DNA of 64,000 nucleotides from Variovorax sp. ZS18.2.2 (GCF_024701975.1 NZ_JANLNM010000008.1:186001-250000); one strand, 5' to 3'; positions 35,717-44,087 are shown, counted from the stretch's first letter. The notes: a model not told the origin generated them from the letters alone. A program made the numbers and translations.

Positions 35717-36213
35717 GCGCAGTCTCCGTATTGCGCCACCAGCGCGTCGAACGAACGCGGCGTCATGCGCGCGTGCGGTTCTTCGTTGATCGTCATCGCG
35801 GGCGACGAGGCGCAGAGGCCCAGGCAGAAGGCCGGCTCCAGCGTGAAGTTGCCGTCCTTCGAATGGCCGTGCGCGCTGCAGCCCAGGCGCAGTTCGGCGT
35901 GGGCCAGCAGCGCATCGGCGCCCATCGCCTGGCAGGCCTCGGCCCGGCAGATCTGGATCACATGGCGCGCCGCAGGTGCGGAGCGGAAGTGGTGGTAATA
36001 GGTGATGACGCCGTGCACTTCGGCGCGCGAGAGGTTCACGCCCTCGGCGATCGTGGTCACGGTGTGCGCGGGGATGTAGCCCAGCGCGTCCTGCACGTCG
36101 TGAAGGATCGGGAGCAACGCCCCCGGTTCTTCCGCGCGCTCGATCAGCACCTGGCGCACCGCGGCCAGTTCATCGGATTCGCTCATCGTGGCGTGTCGGC
36201 CCACTTCGTTCAT
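35713..36213 (-). CDS. fdsG: NAD-dependent formate dehydrogenase gamma subunit ([2Fe-2S], NuoE-like)
   Basis: A 166-residue NuoE-like electron-transfer subunit. The [2Fe-2S] ligands are in ICRAEACQAMGA and CLGLCASSPA. The helical N-terminal part includes LLPILHDVQDALGYIP and the typical SRAEVHGVITYYHHFR. It starts after a good AAGGAG site; an internal Met ten codons in is possible. It is the first gene of the fds operon. The Fnr-type palindrome at 36372-36385 lies about 160 bases upstream and is the likely activation site. Confidence 0.96.
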   Translation of the reverse strand: MNEVGRHATMSESDELAAVRQVLIERAEEPGALLPILHDVQDALGYIPAHTVTTIAEGVNLSRAEVHGVITYYHHFRSAPAARHVIQICRAEACQAMGADALLAHAELRLGCSAHGHSKDGNFTLEPAFCLGLCASSPAMTINEEPHARMTPRSFDALVAQYGDCA

Positions 36214-36371
36214 GCGGCGCTCCTTACCGGGTTTTTATTCATCGTGGTCTCGTTGTCCCGGCTTTTTCATCCTACGACCGAAGCACGCTCGCAGACACTG
36301 CCGATTGCCCTAGGAAAAACTGCGGTTTCCCGCTCTGGAGGGCACTGTCGGGGAATACGGTGGCAAAGACC

Positions 36372-36385
36372 TTGACTCAGGTCAA
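36372..36385. promoter_or_regulatory. Fnr-type operator before the fds operon
   Basis: TTGACTCAGGTCAA, half-sites TTGAC and GTCAA with 4 bases between. On the minus strand GACAGT (36349-36344) is centred 32 bases downstream, where a -10 element would lie if the operator is centred at -41.5. The same hexamer occurs at the same distance in front of oxlT. Confidence 0.75.
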
Positions 36386-36396
36386 TTTCCCGAGAA

Positions 36397-37278
36397 TCAA
36401 GGCCTTCCGGCGGCGCTGCCGACAGCCAGCCTGGAAGCGGTGCTCACCACTTCGCGCAACCCCGCGAGCGCCGGATCGACGATGGCCGGATCGGCGCCCA
36501 CGGCGTAGACCGCATACGCAGGGTAGAGAAACTCCGGCGTGTTCGGCACGCGGTGCAGCTGCCCCGATTCCAGGTGGCTGCGCACCACGTCGAGCCGGAA
36601 GTAGCCGGTGCCGCCAGCGGCGAGCAGATACTCGCGGCCCAGCGGCCCCAGGCCGGCTTTCACCGCGGCGTTGGACAGTTCGGGAAAGGCCAGGCCGTGC
36701 TGCGCCGCGAACTCCGGCCCCCAGTCGACATAGACATAGTCCGCCGGCCGCGGCATGCGAGGGTGTTTGGCGGTGGTGACCATGACGAGCTTCTCCTCGA
36801 TCAGCAGCTCCACGCGCAGCCCGGGCCGCTGCTGCGGCGCATAGACGATGGCGACGTCGAGCACGCCCGCCGCCACCTTGTCGAGCAGGTCGTGCGGAAG
36901 GCCCACTTCGGTGCGGATCGCGAGCTGCGGCACGGTCCTGCGCAGCCACAGCAGCCATCGCAGCAGCAGTGGATCCCACAGGCTGATCTCGCAGCCGGCC
37001 GCGAGCACGGCCTGGCTGCCATCGGGCACCGCGACCTGGTGGCGCGCGCGCTCCCAGACCTGGACCAGCGTGGTGGCGTGCGGCAGGAACTGCTCACCGG
37101 CAGGCGTGAGCGCCGCGCCGGCCTTGTTGCGCACGAAGAGCTTGCGTCGCAGCAGCTCCTCGAGGGTTCGCACGCGTGCGCTCACCGAGGTCTGCGTCAC
37201 ATGCAGGCGCTCGGCGGCGCGCTGGAAGCTGCGCGTCTCGACGATCTCGAGAAAGGTCCGGGCCAGGTTGATGTCCAT
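36397..37278 (-). CDS. LysR-family regulator upstream of the formate dehydrogenase operon
   Basis: A 293-residue LysR-type regulator. The DNA-binding domain reads INLARTFLEIVETRSFQRAA and VTQTSVSARVRTLEELLRR; the effector domain has EVGLPHDLLDKVAAGVLDVA and VTTAKHPRMPRPADYVYVDW. It is transcribed in the same direction as fdsG. I chose the start at 37278, which gives a canonical LysR beginning; a longer frame would run through a perfect palindrome (37292-37316) that looks like its own operator. It may control formate dehydrogenase as fdsR-type regulators do, but this is inferred from position. Confidence 0.9.
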   Translation of the reverse strand: MDINLARTFLEIVETRSFQRAAERLHVTQTSVSARVRTLEELLRRKLFVRNKAGAALTPAGEQFLPHATTLVQVWERARHQVAVPDGSQAVLAAGCEISLWDPLLLRWLLWLRRTVPQLAIRTEVGLPHDLLDKVAAGVLDVAIVYAPQQRPGLRVELLIEEKLVMVTTAKHPRMPRPADYVYVDWGPEFAAQHGLAFPELSNAAVKAGLGPLGREYLLAAGGTGYFRLDVVRSHLESGQLHRVPNTPEFLYPAYAVYAVGADPAIVDPALAGLREVVSTASRLAVGSAAGRP

Positions 37279-37291
37279 CGAGGCGCCCTCT

Positions 37292-37316
37292 TTGAATGCA
37301 ATATGTTTGCATTCAA
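37292..37316. promoter_or_regulatory. perfect palindrome, likely LysR operator
   Basis: Arms TTGAATGCAA (37292-37301) and TTGCATTCAA (37307-37316) are separated by 5 bases (TATGT). This contains the LysR T-N11-A form and lies 14 bases before the LysR start codon and 80 bases before the 78-residue gene on the other strand, so it fits autoregulation. Confidence 0.7.
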
Positions 37317-37395
37317 TTGGCAATTAATCTCGTTTTACTTGTTCGGTGCGAGCATGGAAGATAGGGTTACTACCAACACACTCCAGGAGCTCCCC

Positions 37396-37632
37396 ATGCC
37401 CATCCTTGGCCAGTCACTCGGTGCGAACGTATCCGGTCGCTTTGCCGACGCGTTCAAAGTGCTCATCGACGAGGCCTGCATGCTCGCCGAAGCCTTGCTG
37501 AGTCCGCGCAGGATCATCGAGGACGTCGAGCAGATGCGCGCCTTGCAGGTCGCGGCGGACACCCTCGAAGCCACCGACCCGTGGCGGGCCGATGTGCTGC
37601 GCTCGCGCGCCTCGCGCATCGGCCTTCGCTGA
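37396..37632 (+). CDS. small protein divergent from the LysR gene, unknown function
   Basis: A 78-residue, mostly helical protein with no membrane segment: SGRFADAFKVLIDEACMLAE, then RRIIEDVEQMRALQVAADTLE. The start at 37396 has AGGAG at 37384-37388. A start at 37354 is also possible and would add 14 residues, but no ribosome site is visible there. It is divergent from the LysR gene, shares its palindrome, and converges on oxlT with a 15-base gap. No function can be named. Confidence 0.6.
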   Translation: MPILGQSLGANVSGRFADAFKVLIDEACMLAEALLSPRRIIEDVEQMRALQVAADTLEATDPWRADVLRSRASRIGLR

Positions 37633-37647
37633 TGAAGAGCGATGGGA

Positions 37648-38979
37648 TCAGGACGCCAGACGGCTCTTCTCGATGTGCTTGCGGCGCATCGGGCGCAACA
37701 CGAACCAGGCCATCAGCGCGGCCGCGGCATTGACCGCGCTCGCGACGATGAACACCGCATGCCAGCTGCCGGTGGATGCGGCAAGCACGCTGGAGAGCGG
37801 CACCAGCAGCGAGGCCGTTCCCTTCGCGGTGTAGAGCATGCCGGCGTTCGATGCGGCGTACTTGGAGCCGAAGGTGTCGGCGCAAGTGGATGGGAACAGG
37901 CTGTAGATCTCGCCCCAGGCGAAGAACACCATGCCGGTCAGCAGCACGAAGAGGATCGGGTTCTGGCCGTAGTGGTACAGCGCCAGGATGCCGACCGCTT
38001 CGAGCGCGAACGCGATGAACATCGTCTGCTCGCGACCGATCTTGTCGGAGACCCAGCCGAAGAAGGGTCGCGTCAGGCCGTTGAGCACGCGGTCGATGGC
38101 CAGCGCGAAGGTCAGTGCGGGCAATACCAGTCCCATGATGTTGACCGGCACATCCATGATCTTGAAATCCTGCGCGATGGGCGCGAGCTGCGCGGTGGCC
38201 ATGAGGCCGCCGGCCGCCACCATCACGAACATCGCGTACATCACCCAGAAGATGGGCGATCGCAGCACCTCCGACGGCGCGTAGTCGCGTTGCGACTGCT
38301 GCACGTTGCGGCTGCTCGATGCCGCCTTCACGTGGTCGGGTGCGCGGGTGAGCAACCAGGCCAGGGCGAAGACGATGATGCCCTGACCGATCCCAAAATA
38401 GAGAAACGCAGACTCGTAGCCGCTGGTCTTGATCATCACGGAGATCGGGATGATCGTGAGCGCCGAGCCGGCGCCGAAGCCTGCGGCGGTCATGCCCGCT
38501 GCGAGGCCCCGGCGATCGGGGAACCACTTGAGCGCATTGCCCACGCAGGTGCCGTACACCGCACCTGCGCCGATACCGCCGACGGCCGCTGCGAAGTAAA
38601 GCATCGGCAGCGAAGCGGCGAACGAATTCAGCACCCAGCCGAGGCCGCAGAGCACGCCGCCCACGAGCACCACGGGGCGCGGGCCGAAGCGGTCGACGAG
38701 GTAGCCCTCGATTGGCACGAGCCAGGTTTCGGTGAGCACGAAGATCGTGAAGGCCACCTGGATCGCGGCGCGGCTCCAGCCGTGTTTTTCAGCGATGGGG
38801 TTGACGAAGAGGGTCCAGCCGTACTGGAGGTTCGCGATCATCGCCATGCAGACGATGCCGATCAGCAACTGTCCCCATCGGTACGCCTCGGATCGTTGGG
38901 CGGTGACACCGTGGGTGGAATCCGATGGTGGATATATCGCGGGGTTGGAACCCGCAATCGTGGTTGTTGGCCGAGTCAT
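37648..38979 (-). CDS. oxlT: oxalate/formate antiporter (MFS, OxlT-like)
   Basis: A 443-residue major facilitator with 12 hydrophobic segments. The opening is typical of OxlT proteins (RWGQLLIGIVCMAMIANLQY, GWSRAAIQVAFTIFVLTETW). The positions that correspond to the substrate-binding Arg272 and Lys355 of Oxalobacter OxlT appear kept, in IDRVLNGLTRPFFGWVSDK and in YTAKGTASLLVPL. OxlT exchanges oxalate for formate. The start at 38979 is chosen over an upstream Met because of the AAGGACA site. The Fnr-type operator at 39111-39124 is 132 bases upstream. Confidence 0.93.
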   Translation of the reverse strand: MTRPTTTIAGSNPAIYPPSDSTHGVTAQRSEAYRWGQLLIGIVCMAMIANLQYGWTLFVNPIAEKHGWSRAAIQVAFTIFVLTETWLVPIEGYLVDRFGPRPVVLVGGVLCGLGWVLNSFAASLPMLYFAAAVGGIGAGAVYGTCVGNALKWFPDRRGLAAGMTAAGFGAGSALTIIPISVMIKTSGYESAFLYFGIGQGIIVFALAWLLTRAPDHVKAASSSRNVQQSQRDYAPSEVLRSPIFWVMYAMFVMVAAGGLMATAQLAPIAQDFKIMDVPVNIMGLVLPALTFALAIDRVLNGLTRPFFGWVSDKIGREQTMFIAFALEAVGILALYHYGQNPILFVLLTGMVFFAWGEIYSLFPSTCADTFGSKYAASNAGMLYTAKGTASLLVPLSSVLAASTGSWHAVFIVASAVNAAAALMAWFVLRPMRRKHIEKSRLAS

Positions 38980-39110
38980 GGCGTTGTCCTTAATGTTTTG
39001 ATGAGTCCGACGGTCTCGGGAAAAACGACGCAATCAGTCGAGTGAAAAAGAGAACTGAATCACTTGTTTTTGCGCGTGGATGACTGTCGGACGGCACGAC
39101 TCAAAAACTC

Positions 39111-39124
39111 TTGACCGCAGTCAA
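39111..39124. promoter_or_regulatory. Fnr-type operator before oxlT
   Basis: TTGACCGCAGTCAA with half-sites TTGAC/GTCAA. GACAGT on the minus strand (39088-39083) is centred 32 bases downstream, matching the fds promoter in both sequence and distance. Confidence 0.75.
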
Positions 39125-39296
39125 GTTCACACGAATCGCGAGTTGTTGGGACCCCCGTGATATCCCTAGCAATCGAACATCTGCATGCGCTTGTGTTGCT
39201 TGTTTTTTGGCGCCGCTTTTTCGGGGCTGCACTCGCGCCGACGGTGGGCGCTTTCAGAGCAGTGGTTGATCGGCTGTTCGCACAGAGCGCGTCCGA

Positions 39297-39391
39297 GTGC
39301 GCAGGGCATCGGGTGCTCCCCGCAGCGAAATCGAGGAGGAGCCGAAGGCGGGGGGACATTCGCGGAGGGGAGTACCCGGTGGCCTGCGCAC
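39297..39391. repeat. imperfect inverted repeat (REP/hairpin-like intergenic element)
   Basis: Left arm 39297-39327 and the reverse complement of 39361-39391 match at 26 of 31 positions by my count; the shared core is GTGCGCAGG and CGGGTnCTCCCC. The 33-base spacer is purine-rich. It resembles dispersed GC-rich repeats that I recall from Variovorax genomes. It may also shield the two flanking promoters from each other. Confidence 0.65.
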
Positions 39392-39449
39392 CCGCCCCGA
39401 ACAACGGCGTACTTCGCGTGCTTGCAACCCACATCCATCAGGAGAAAAA

Positions 39450-39463
39450 TTGACCTAGGTCAA
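39450..39463. promoter_or_regulatory. Fnr-type operator before the 58-residue gene
   Basis: TTGACCTAGGTCAA, a perfect 14-base palindrome and the most symmetrical of the five. It is 97 bases before the small gene's start codon. An inverted repeat TAGGGTAAACCCTA follows at 39492-39505, near the expected transcription start. Confidence 0.75.
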
Positions 39464-39560
39464 GAAACGCGAAATCAGCGTTTGCGATCGTCTAGGGTAA
39501 ACCCTAAAATTGCGGGTAATCCCTTCAGTCTTTTTGATTCAAATCTTCAGGAGCATTTCC

Positions 39561-39737
39561 ATGAGCAACACCACCCTCGACTCCCGCGCGATCCGCAACG
39601 CATCGCCCTCCACCGCCACCAACGACGAAGCCCTGCGCGACCTGGTCGCCGCGATGCCCATCGTGATCATGTACAAGGCAGCCCGCGCCGCACTCGTGCA
39701 ACACCGCAAGAACGTCCGCAGCGCACTGACCAACTAA
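39561..39737 (+). CDS. 58-residue protein of the oxalate regulon, unknown function
   Basis: A short protein with a Ser/Thr/Asn-rich N-terminus and a helical C-terminal half (DEALRDLVAAMPIVIMYKAA, then RAALVQHRKNVRSALTN). CAGGAG lies 7 bases before the ATG. It has its own Fnr-type operator upstream and a hairpin terminator directly downstream, so it is probably transcribed alone and, in conditions where the operator is active, at a high level. No homologous family is known to me. Confidence 0.75.
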   Translation: MSNTTLDSRAIRNASPSTATNDEALRDLVAAMPIVIMYKAARAALVQHRKNVRSALTN

Positions 39738-39757
39738 CTGATCGTGCCCCGCCCCAG

Positions 39758-39790
39758 AGACAAAGAGCGCTTCATGCGCTCTTTTGTTTT
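39758..39790 (+). terminator. intrinsic terminator after the 58-residue gene
   Basis: Arms ACAAAGAGCGC (39758-39768) and GCGCTCTTTTGT (39774-39785), 5-base loop, followed by TTTTT. It lies between the small gene and the convergent LysR gene ending at 39791. Confidence 0.85.
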
Positions 39791-40735
39791 TCAGGGTTGC
39801 TGTTGTGATGGCAGCGGTTTGAACGGCACGATCTGCGAGATCAGCGACGCGCCATCGCTCAGCAGAAAGTCCTTGAAGGCCTGCGCCACCGGCGGCAGGC
39901 GCTTGGTGCGGCGATGCACCACGTACCAGTTGAGCATCAGCGGAAAACCTTCCACGTCGAGCACGCAGAGGCTCCCGGCCTTCAACTCCTGGCTGATGGT
40001 GTGGGCCGAGACAAAACTCACGCCCATGCCCGCGATCACCGCCTGCTTGATCGTCTCGGTGCTGCGGATCTCCATCGCGATGTTGATGTGCTCCAGCTCG
40101 CGCCCGAAGCCGTCTTCCATCGAGTGCCAGGTGTCCGATGCCTTCTCGCGCACCACGAACGGCTCGCGCATCAAACGCTTCAGCGGAATGCCCGGCACGC
40201 CCACCAGTGGATGCGTCGGCGACGCCACGATCACGTAGGGGTGCGGAGCAAAGGCCTGGTTCGCGGTGTCCAGATCGGTGGGCGGCCGCACCATGATCGC
40301 GAGGTCCGTCAGGTTCTCCGCGATGTGGGTCAGCAGGCCCTCGCGGTTGTGCACGGTGAAGTTCAGCGTCACGCCGCGATGGCGGCTCGCGAACTCCACC
40401 AGGAGGCGCGGAAAGAAGTAGTCGCCCGCGCTGATGACACCCACGTTGAGCTTGCCGCCCGAGACGCCCTTGAACTGCATCATCGCGTTCTCGGCCGCTT
40501 CGAACTGCTGGATGATCGCGCGGCTGATCTGCAACAGCTCGGCGCCCGCGGGCGTGAGGAAGATCTTCTTGCCGAACTGCTCGAACAGCACATTGCCCGC
40601 ATGCTCCTCGAGCTTGGCGACCTGTGTGGAAACCGCGGGCTGCGTGAGGTGAAGCTCCTCCGCCGCTCTCGAAAAACTCAAGAGCCGCGCGACCGCCTCG
40701 AAGACCTTCAACTGGCGCAGGGTCGCATGCTTCAT
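39791..40735 (-). CDS. LysR-family regulator (CbbR-like)
   Basis: A 314-residue LysR-type protein. The helix-turn-helix region reads LRQLKVFEAVARLLSFSRAA and LTQPAVSTQVAKLEEHAG. The effector domain follows the CbbR/CysB-like layout, with LNVGVISAGDYFFPRLLVEF and HNREGLLTHIAENLTDLAIM. It is transcribed in the same direction as the pyk gene upstream, about 68 bases after it. It may govern the C2/C3 carbon-assimilation genes here; the sequence does not show its target. Confidence 0.88.
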   Translation of the reverse strand: MKHATLRQLKVFEAVARLLSFSRAAEELHLTQPAVSTQVAKLEEHAGNVLFEQFGKKIFLTPAGAELLQISRAIIQQFEAAENAMMQFKGVSGGKLNVGVISAGDYFFPRLLVEFASRHRGVTLNFTVHNREGLLTHIAENLTDLAIMVRPPTDLDTANQAFAPHPYVIVASPTHPLVGVPGIPLKRLMREPFVVREKASDTWHSMEDGFGRELEHINIAMEIRSTETIKQAVIAGMGVSFVSAHTISQELKAGSLCVLDVEGFPLMLNWYVVHRRTKRLPPVAQAFKDFLLSDGASLISQIVPFKPLPSQQQP

Positions 40736-40803
40736 CGGGAGGGAAAGTGGGGCTGCAATCGAAAGGCCATCGTAGCGCGCGAGCCCCTCTCAGCCACCGG
40801 GCA

Positions 40804-42225
40804 TCAACCCGGAATTCGTGCGACGTGCAACAGGTTCGTCGTGCCCGACAAACCGAAGGGCAACCCCGCCACCACCACCACGTCGTCGCCCGCTTTCGCG
40901 AAGCCTTCGGCCTGCGCGGTGCGGCAGGCGCAGTCGATCATCTCGGCCACGTCGTGCACGTCGTCCACGAGCGCCGCATGCACGCCCCACACCATCGCCA
41001 TGCGGCGCGCGGCCGCCACGTCGGGCGTGAGACTCAGGATCGGCACCGCGGGCCGCTCGCGCGCGGCGCGCAGGCTGGTGAAGCCCGAGGAGGTGTAGGT
41101 CACGGTGGCGGCCGGCGCAAGCAGCGCGGCCACCTGGCGCATCGAGGCGCACACGGCATCGGCCGTGGTCGACAGCGCCGCATCGTGCGTGGCGTCGATG
41201 CCGGTGCGGTACGACGGGTCGGCCTCCACGCGCGCGACGATGCGGTCCATCATGCCGACCGCTTCGAGCGGGTACTTTCCCGAGGCCGATTCGGCCGAGA
41301 GCATCACCGCATCGACACCGTCGTAGATGGCGGTCGCCACGTCGGACACTTCGGCGCGCGTGGGCACAGGCGCCGCGATCATCGATTCGAGCATCTGCGT
41401 GGCCACCACCACCGGCTTGCCGTGTTGGCGGCAGGCACGCACGATGCGGCGCTGCAGCTCGGGCACCTGCTCGGGCGGCAACTCCACGCCGAGATCGCCG
41501 CGCGCGACCATGATGCCGTCGGCCAGCGCGACGATGCCGTCCAGGTGCTCGATGGCGGCGGGCTTCTCGAGCTTGGCCATGATCCAGGCGCGCTTGCCGA
41601 TGATCTCGCGCGCCTCGGTGATGTCTTCAGGTCTTTGCACGAACGAGAGCGCCACCCAGTCCACGCCCATCGAGAGCCCGAAGTCCAGGTCGTCGCGGTC
41701 CTTCGGCGTGAGCGGCGAAATCGGCAGCAGCACGCTGGGCACGTTGACGCCCTTGCGGTCCGAGATCGGCCCGCCGACGATGACGGTGGTCTCCGCGAAA
41801 TCGGCGCCGTGGCTTTCCACGCGCAGGCGCAGCTTGCCGTCGTCCAGCAGCAGATCGGTTCCTGCCTGCAGCGCCGCGAAGATTTCCGGATGCGGCAGCG
41901 GCGCGCGGCGATGAGTGCCGTTCGTCTTCGTGTCCATGTCGAGACGGAAGCGCGCGCCCGCTTCGAGCAACGTGCGTCCGCCCTCGAAGGTGCCCAGCCG
42001 CAGCTTCGGCCCTTGCAGGTCGAGCAGCACGCCGATGGGCCGGCCGAACTCTTTTTCGAGCCGGCGGATGGCCTCCAGCCGGCGCGCATGGTCGTGCTGT
42101 GAGCCGTGGCTGAAGTTCAGCCGGAAGACATCAACGCCACGCTCGAACAGCGCGCGAATGGCTTGCTCGTCGGGCGTAGCCGGGCCGAGCGTGGCGACGA
42201 TCTTTGCGCTGCGTGTGCGTCTCAT
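40804..42225 (-). CDS. pyk: pyruvate kinase
   Basis: A 473-residue pyruvate kinase (phosphoenolpyruvate plus ADP to pyruvate plus ATP). Signature segments are RSAKIVATLGPATPDEQAIR, VFRLNFSHG, the active-site MAKLEKPAAIEHLDGI, GDLGVELPPEQVP and ATQMLESMI. It is the last gene of a six-gene run that begins with the 110-residue protein and sucC. Pyruvate kinases of this type also accompany glycerate-pathway genes (TtuE-like) in related bacteria, where they recover C2 compounds such as glyoxylate; the remaining glycerate genes are not in this window. Confidence 0.94.
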   Translation of the reverse strand: MRRTRSAKIVATLGPATPDEQAIRALFERGVDVFRLNFSHGSQHDHARRLEAIRRLEKEFGRPIGVLLDLQGPKLRLGTFEGGRTLLEAGARFRLDMDTKTNGTHRRAPLPHPEIFAALQAGTDLLLDDGKLRLRVESHGADFAETTVIVGGPISDRKGVNVPSVLLPISPLTPKDRDDLDFGLSMGVDWVALSFVQRPEDITEAREIIGKRAWIMAKLEKPAAIEHLDGIVALADGIMVARGDLGVELPPEQVPELQRRIVRACRQHGKPVVVATQMLESMIAAPVPTRAEVSDVATAIYDGVDAVMLSAESASGKYPLEAVGMMDRIVARVEADPSYRTGIDATHDAALSTTADAVCASMRQVAALLAPAATVTYTSSGFTSLRAARERPAVPILSLTPDVAAARRMAMVWGVHAALVDDVHDVAEMIDCACRTAQAEGFAKAGDDVVVVAGLPFGLSGTTNLLHVARIPG

Positions 42226-42244
42226 GGGGTGTTGTTCTTTCTTG

Positions 42245-43255
42245 TCATGCGATCTCGCGGAGGCGAACTTGACCGCGCTGGTCCTCCATCGTGCGCGCCA
42301 ATAGTTTCACCAGCGTGTACACGGTGTCGATGTGCGGCGTCGATGTGTCGGTGAGCCGGGCCAGCTCGACCACCGCGCCCACCAGCGCATCGATCTCGGG
42401 TGCACGGCCGGCTTCGACGTCCTGCAGCATCGAGGTCTTGTGCTTGCCGACCTTCTCGGCGCCGGCGATGCGTTTTTCCAGCGTCACGCGGAACTCGATG
42501 CCCAGCTTGTGCGCCACGGCCTGGGCCTCGCGCATCATTGCGGCGGCGAGGTCGCGCGACGGCGGGTATTGGCAGATGTCGACCAGCGTCGAATGCGAGA
42601 GGCTGCTGATCGGGTTGAAGGTGAGGTTGCCCCACAGCTTGAGCCAGATCTCCGCACGGATGTTGTCCAGCACCGGCGCCTTGAAGCCCGCGCCGGTGAA
42701 GCAGGCCGAGACGCGGTTCACGCGCTCGCTAGAAGAACCGTCGAGCTCGCCGACCGGGAAGCGATCGCCCTCGATGTGCTTCACCACGCCCGGCGCGATG
42801 AGCTCCGACGCGGGATACACCACGCAGCCGATCACCCGCTCGGCCGGCACCTTCGCGCCCACCAGCCCCGTCGGGTCGACGCTGCGCACCGGCGTGCCCG
42901 CGAGTGCACCGCCGTGGTTGTGGAAGTACCAGTACGGAATGCCGTTCTGCATCGTCACGACCATGGTCTCGGGGCCGAAGAGCTTGGGCACGTCGTTCGC
43001 CACGGCCTCGACCTGGTGCGCCTTCATCGCGAGGATGACGATGTCCTGCGGGCCGGCCTCGTCGTAGCTGTCGGTGGCCTTCACGTTGCGCGCCACCTGC
43101 TCTTCGCCTTCGGCCGAGATCAGCTTGAAGCCGTTCGCCTTGATGGCCGCAAGGTTCGCGCCGCGCACGATGAACGTCACGTCCTCCCCGGCCAGCGCGA
43201 GTTTCGCGCCGACCAGGCCGCCGATGGCGCCTGCGCCGATGACTGCTATCTTCAT
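42245..43255 (-). CDS. panE: 2-dehydropantoate 2-reductase family protein (PanE-like)
   Basis: A 336-residue ketopantoate-reductase-family enzyme. The N-terminal Rossmann motif is IAVIGAGAIGGLVGAKLALAG; MQNGIPYWYFHNHGG and the catalytic-Lys region AEIWLKLWGNLTFNPISSL are recognisable. The classical reaction is NADPH-dependent reduction of 2-dehydropantoate to pantoate for CoA synthesis. Its place in a run with sucCD and pyk suggests either CoA supply for the CoA-dependent oxalate pathway or reduction of another 2-oxo acid. Confidence 0.88.
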   Translation of the reverse strand: MKIAVIGAGAIGGLVGAKLALAGEDVTFIVRGANLAAIKANGFKLISAEGEEQVARNVKATDSYDEAGPQDIVILAMKAHQVEAVANDVPKLFGPETMVVTMQNGIPYWYFHNHGGALAGTPVRSVDPTGLVGAKVPAERVIGCVVYPASELIAPGVVKHIEGDRFPVGELDGSSSERVNRVSACFTGAGFKAPVLDNIRAEIWLKLWGNLTFNPISSLSHSTLVDICQYPPSRDLAAAMMREAQAVAHKLGIEFRVTLEKRIAGAEKVGKHKTSMLQDVEAGRAPEIDALVGAVVELARLTDTSTPHIDTVYTLVKLLARTMEDQRGQVRLREIA

Positions 43256-43316
43256 GTCGATCCCCAGTAGTTTTGAATGCGTTGCGCGAGGCCGGAAAGC
43301 TGCCTTGTTCGCCGTT

Positions 43317-44087
43317 TCAACCGAAGCGGTTGGAGAGCTTGCCGATGCCTTCGATGCCGATCTCGACCTGGCTGCCCGGCTTCATCGAGCCGACGCCCAC
43401 CGAGGTGCCGCACAGGATCACGTCGCCGGGGTTCAGCGTCATGTCCTGCGAGATCAGGCTGACCAGCTGCTGCACGGAAAACCGCATGTCGCTGATCGGA
43501 TAGTTCTGGCGCTCCTCGCCGTTGAGCACTGTGGTCACGACGAGCGTTGCCGGGTCCAGGCCCGTGGCCACCACGGGGCCCATGGGGCAGAAGGTGTCGA
43601 AGCCCTTGGCGCGCACCCACTGGGCGAAAGATGCATCGCGGTTCAGGATGTCGGCCACGGTCACGTCGTTGGCGCAGGTGTAGCCGAACACGTGGTCGAG
43701 CGCGTCGGCTTCGGCCACGGCGGTGGCGGTCTTGCCGATGACGATGCCCAGCTCGCCTTCGAACACCACCTTGCCCTCACAAAGCGGTTTGCGGATCGCA
43801 TCGCCGTGCGCCGCGAAGGAGTTGGGCGCCTTCAGCAGATACAGCGGCTCCGCGGGAACCGGCAGGCTCAGCTTGGCGCCGAGCGCGTGGAAGTTGTTCC
43901 ACAGCGCGATCACCTTCGTGGGCTCGCTGGGCGTGAGCAGCTTCAGGCCCGCGAGCACGAACACGCGGCCCGTGGGCTCGGAGCGGCCGTACATGTCGCC
44001 CTGGTGCTCGTGCACCGCATCGCCCTCGACGGTGCCGAAGGTGGTCTTGCCGGCGTCTTCAAAGCGGACCCATTGCTGCTGTTTCAT
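43317..44087 (-). CDS. fumarylacetoacetate hydrolase family protein
   Basis: A 256-residue FAH-superfamily enzyme. The metal and active-site patterns are seen in ALWNNFHALGAKLSLPVPAE, LYLLKAPNSFAAHGD, the ELGIVIGKTA loop with its conserved Glu, and GYTCANDVTVADI, ending MSLNPGD-like (MTLNPGDVILCGTSVGVGSM). Family members hydrolyse acylpyruvates or decarboxylate oxaloacetate. The exact substrate cannot be set. It lies between panE and sucD in one operon. Confidence 0.88.
   Translation of the reverse strand: MKQQQWVRFEDAGKTTFGTVEGDAVHEHQGDMYGRSEPTGRVFVLAGLKLLTPSEPTKVIALWNNFHALGAKLSLPVPAEPLYLLKAPNSFAAHGDAIRKPLCEGKVVFEGELGIVIGKTATAVAEADALDHVFGYTCANDVTVADILNRDASFAQWVRAKGFDTFCPMGPVVATGLDPATLVVTTVLNGEERQNYPISDMRFSVQQLVSLISQDMTLNPGDVILCGTSVGVGSMKPGSQVEIGIEGIGKLSNRFG

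Larger units (their letters stand above)
38980..39560. other. 581-base intergenic region between oxlT and the 58-residue gene
   Basis: It contains two Fnr-type operators (39111 and 39450, described separately) and a large imperfect inverted repeat between them (39297-39391). A 98-codon open frame at 39157-39453 runs through the repeat. Its protein has low complexity at the repeat arms and no family resemblance, so I regard it as non-coding. Confidence 0.7.

Noticed and set aside
39157..39453. 98-codon open frame between oxlT and the 58-residue gene
   Set aside because: It crosses a large inverted repeat and ends at an operator; no ribosome site or family resemblance.
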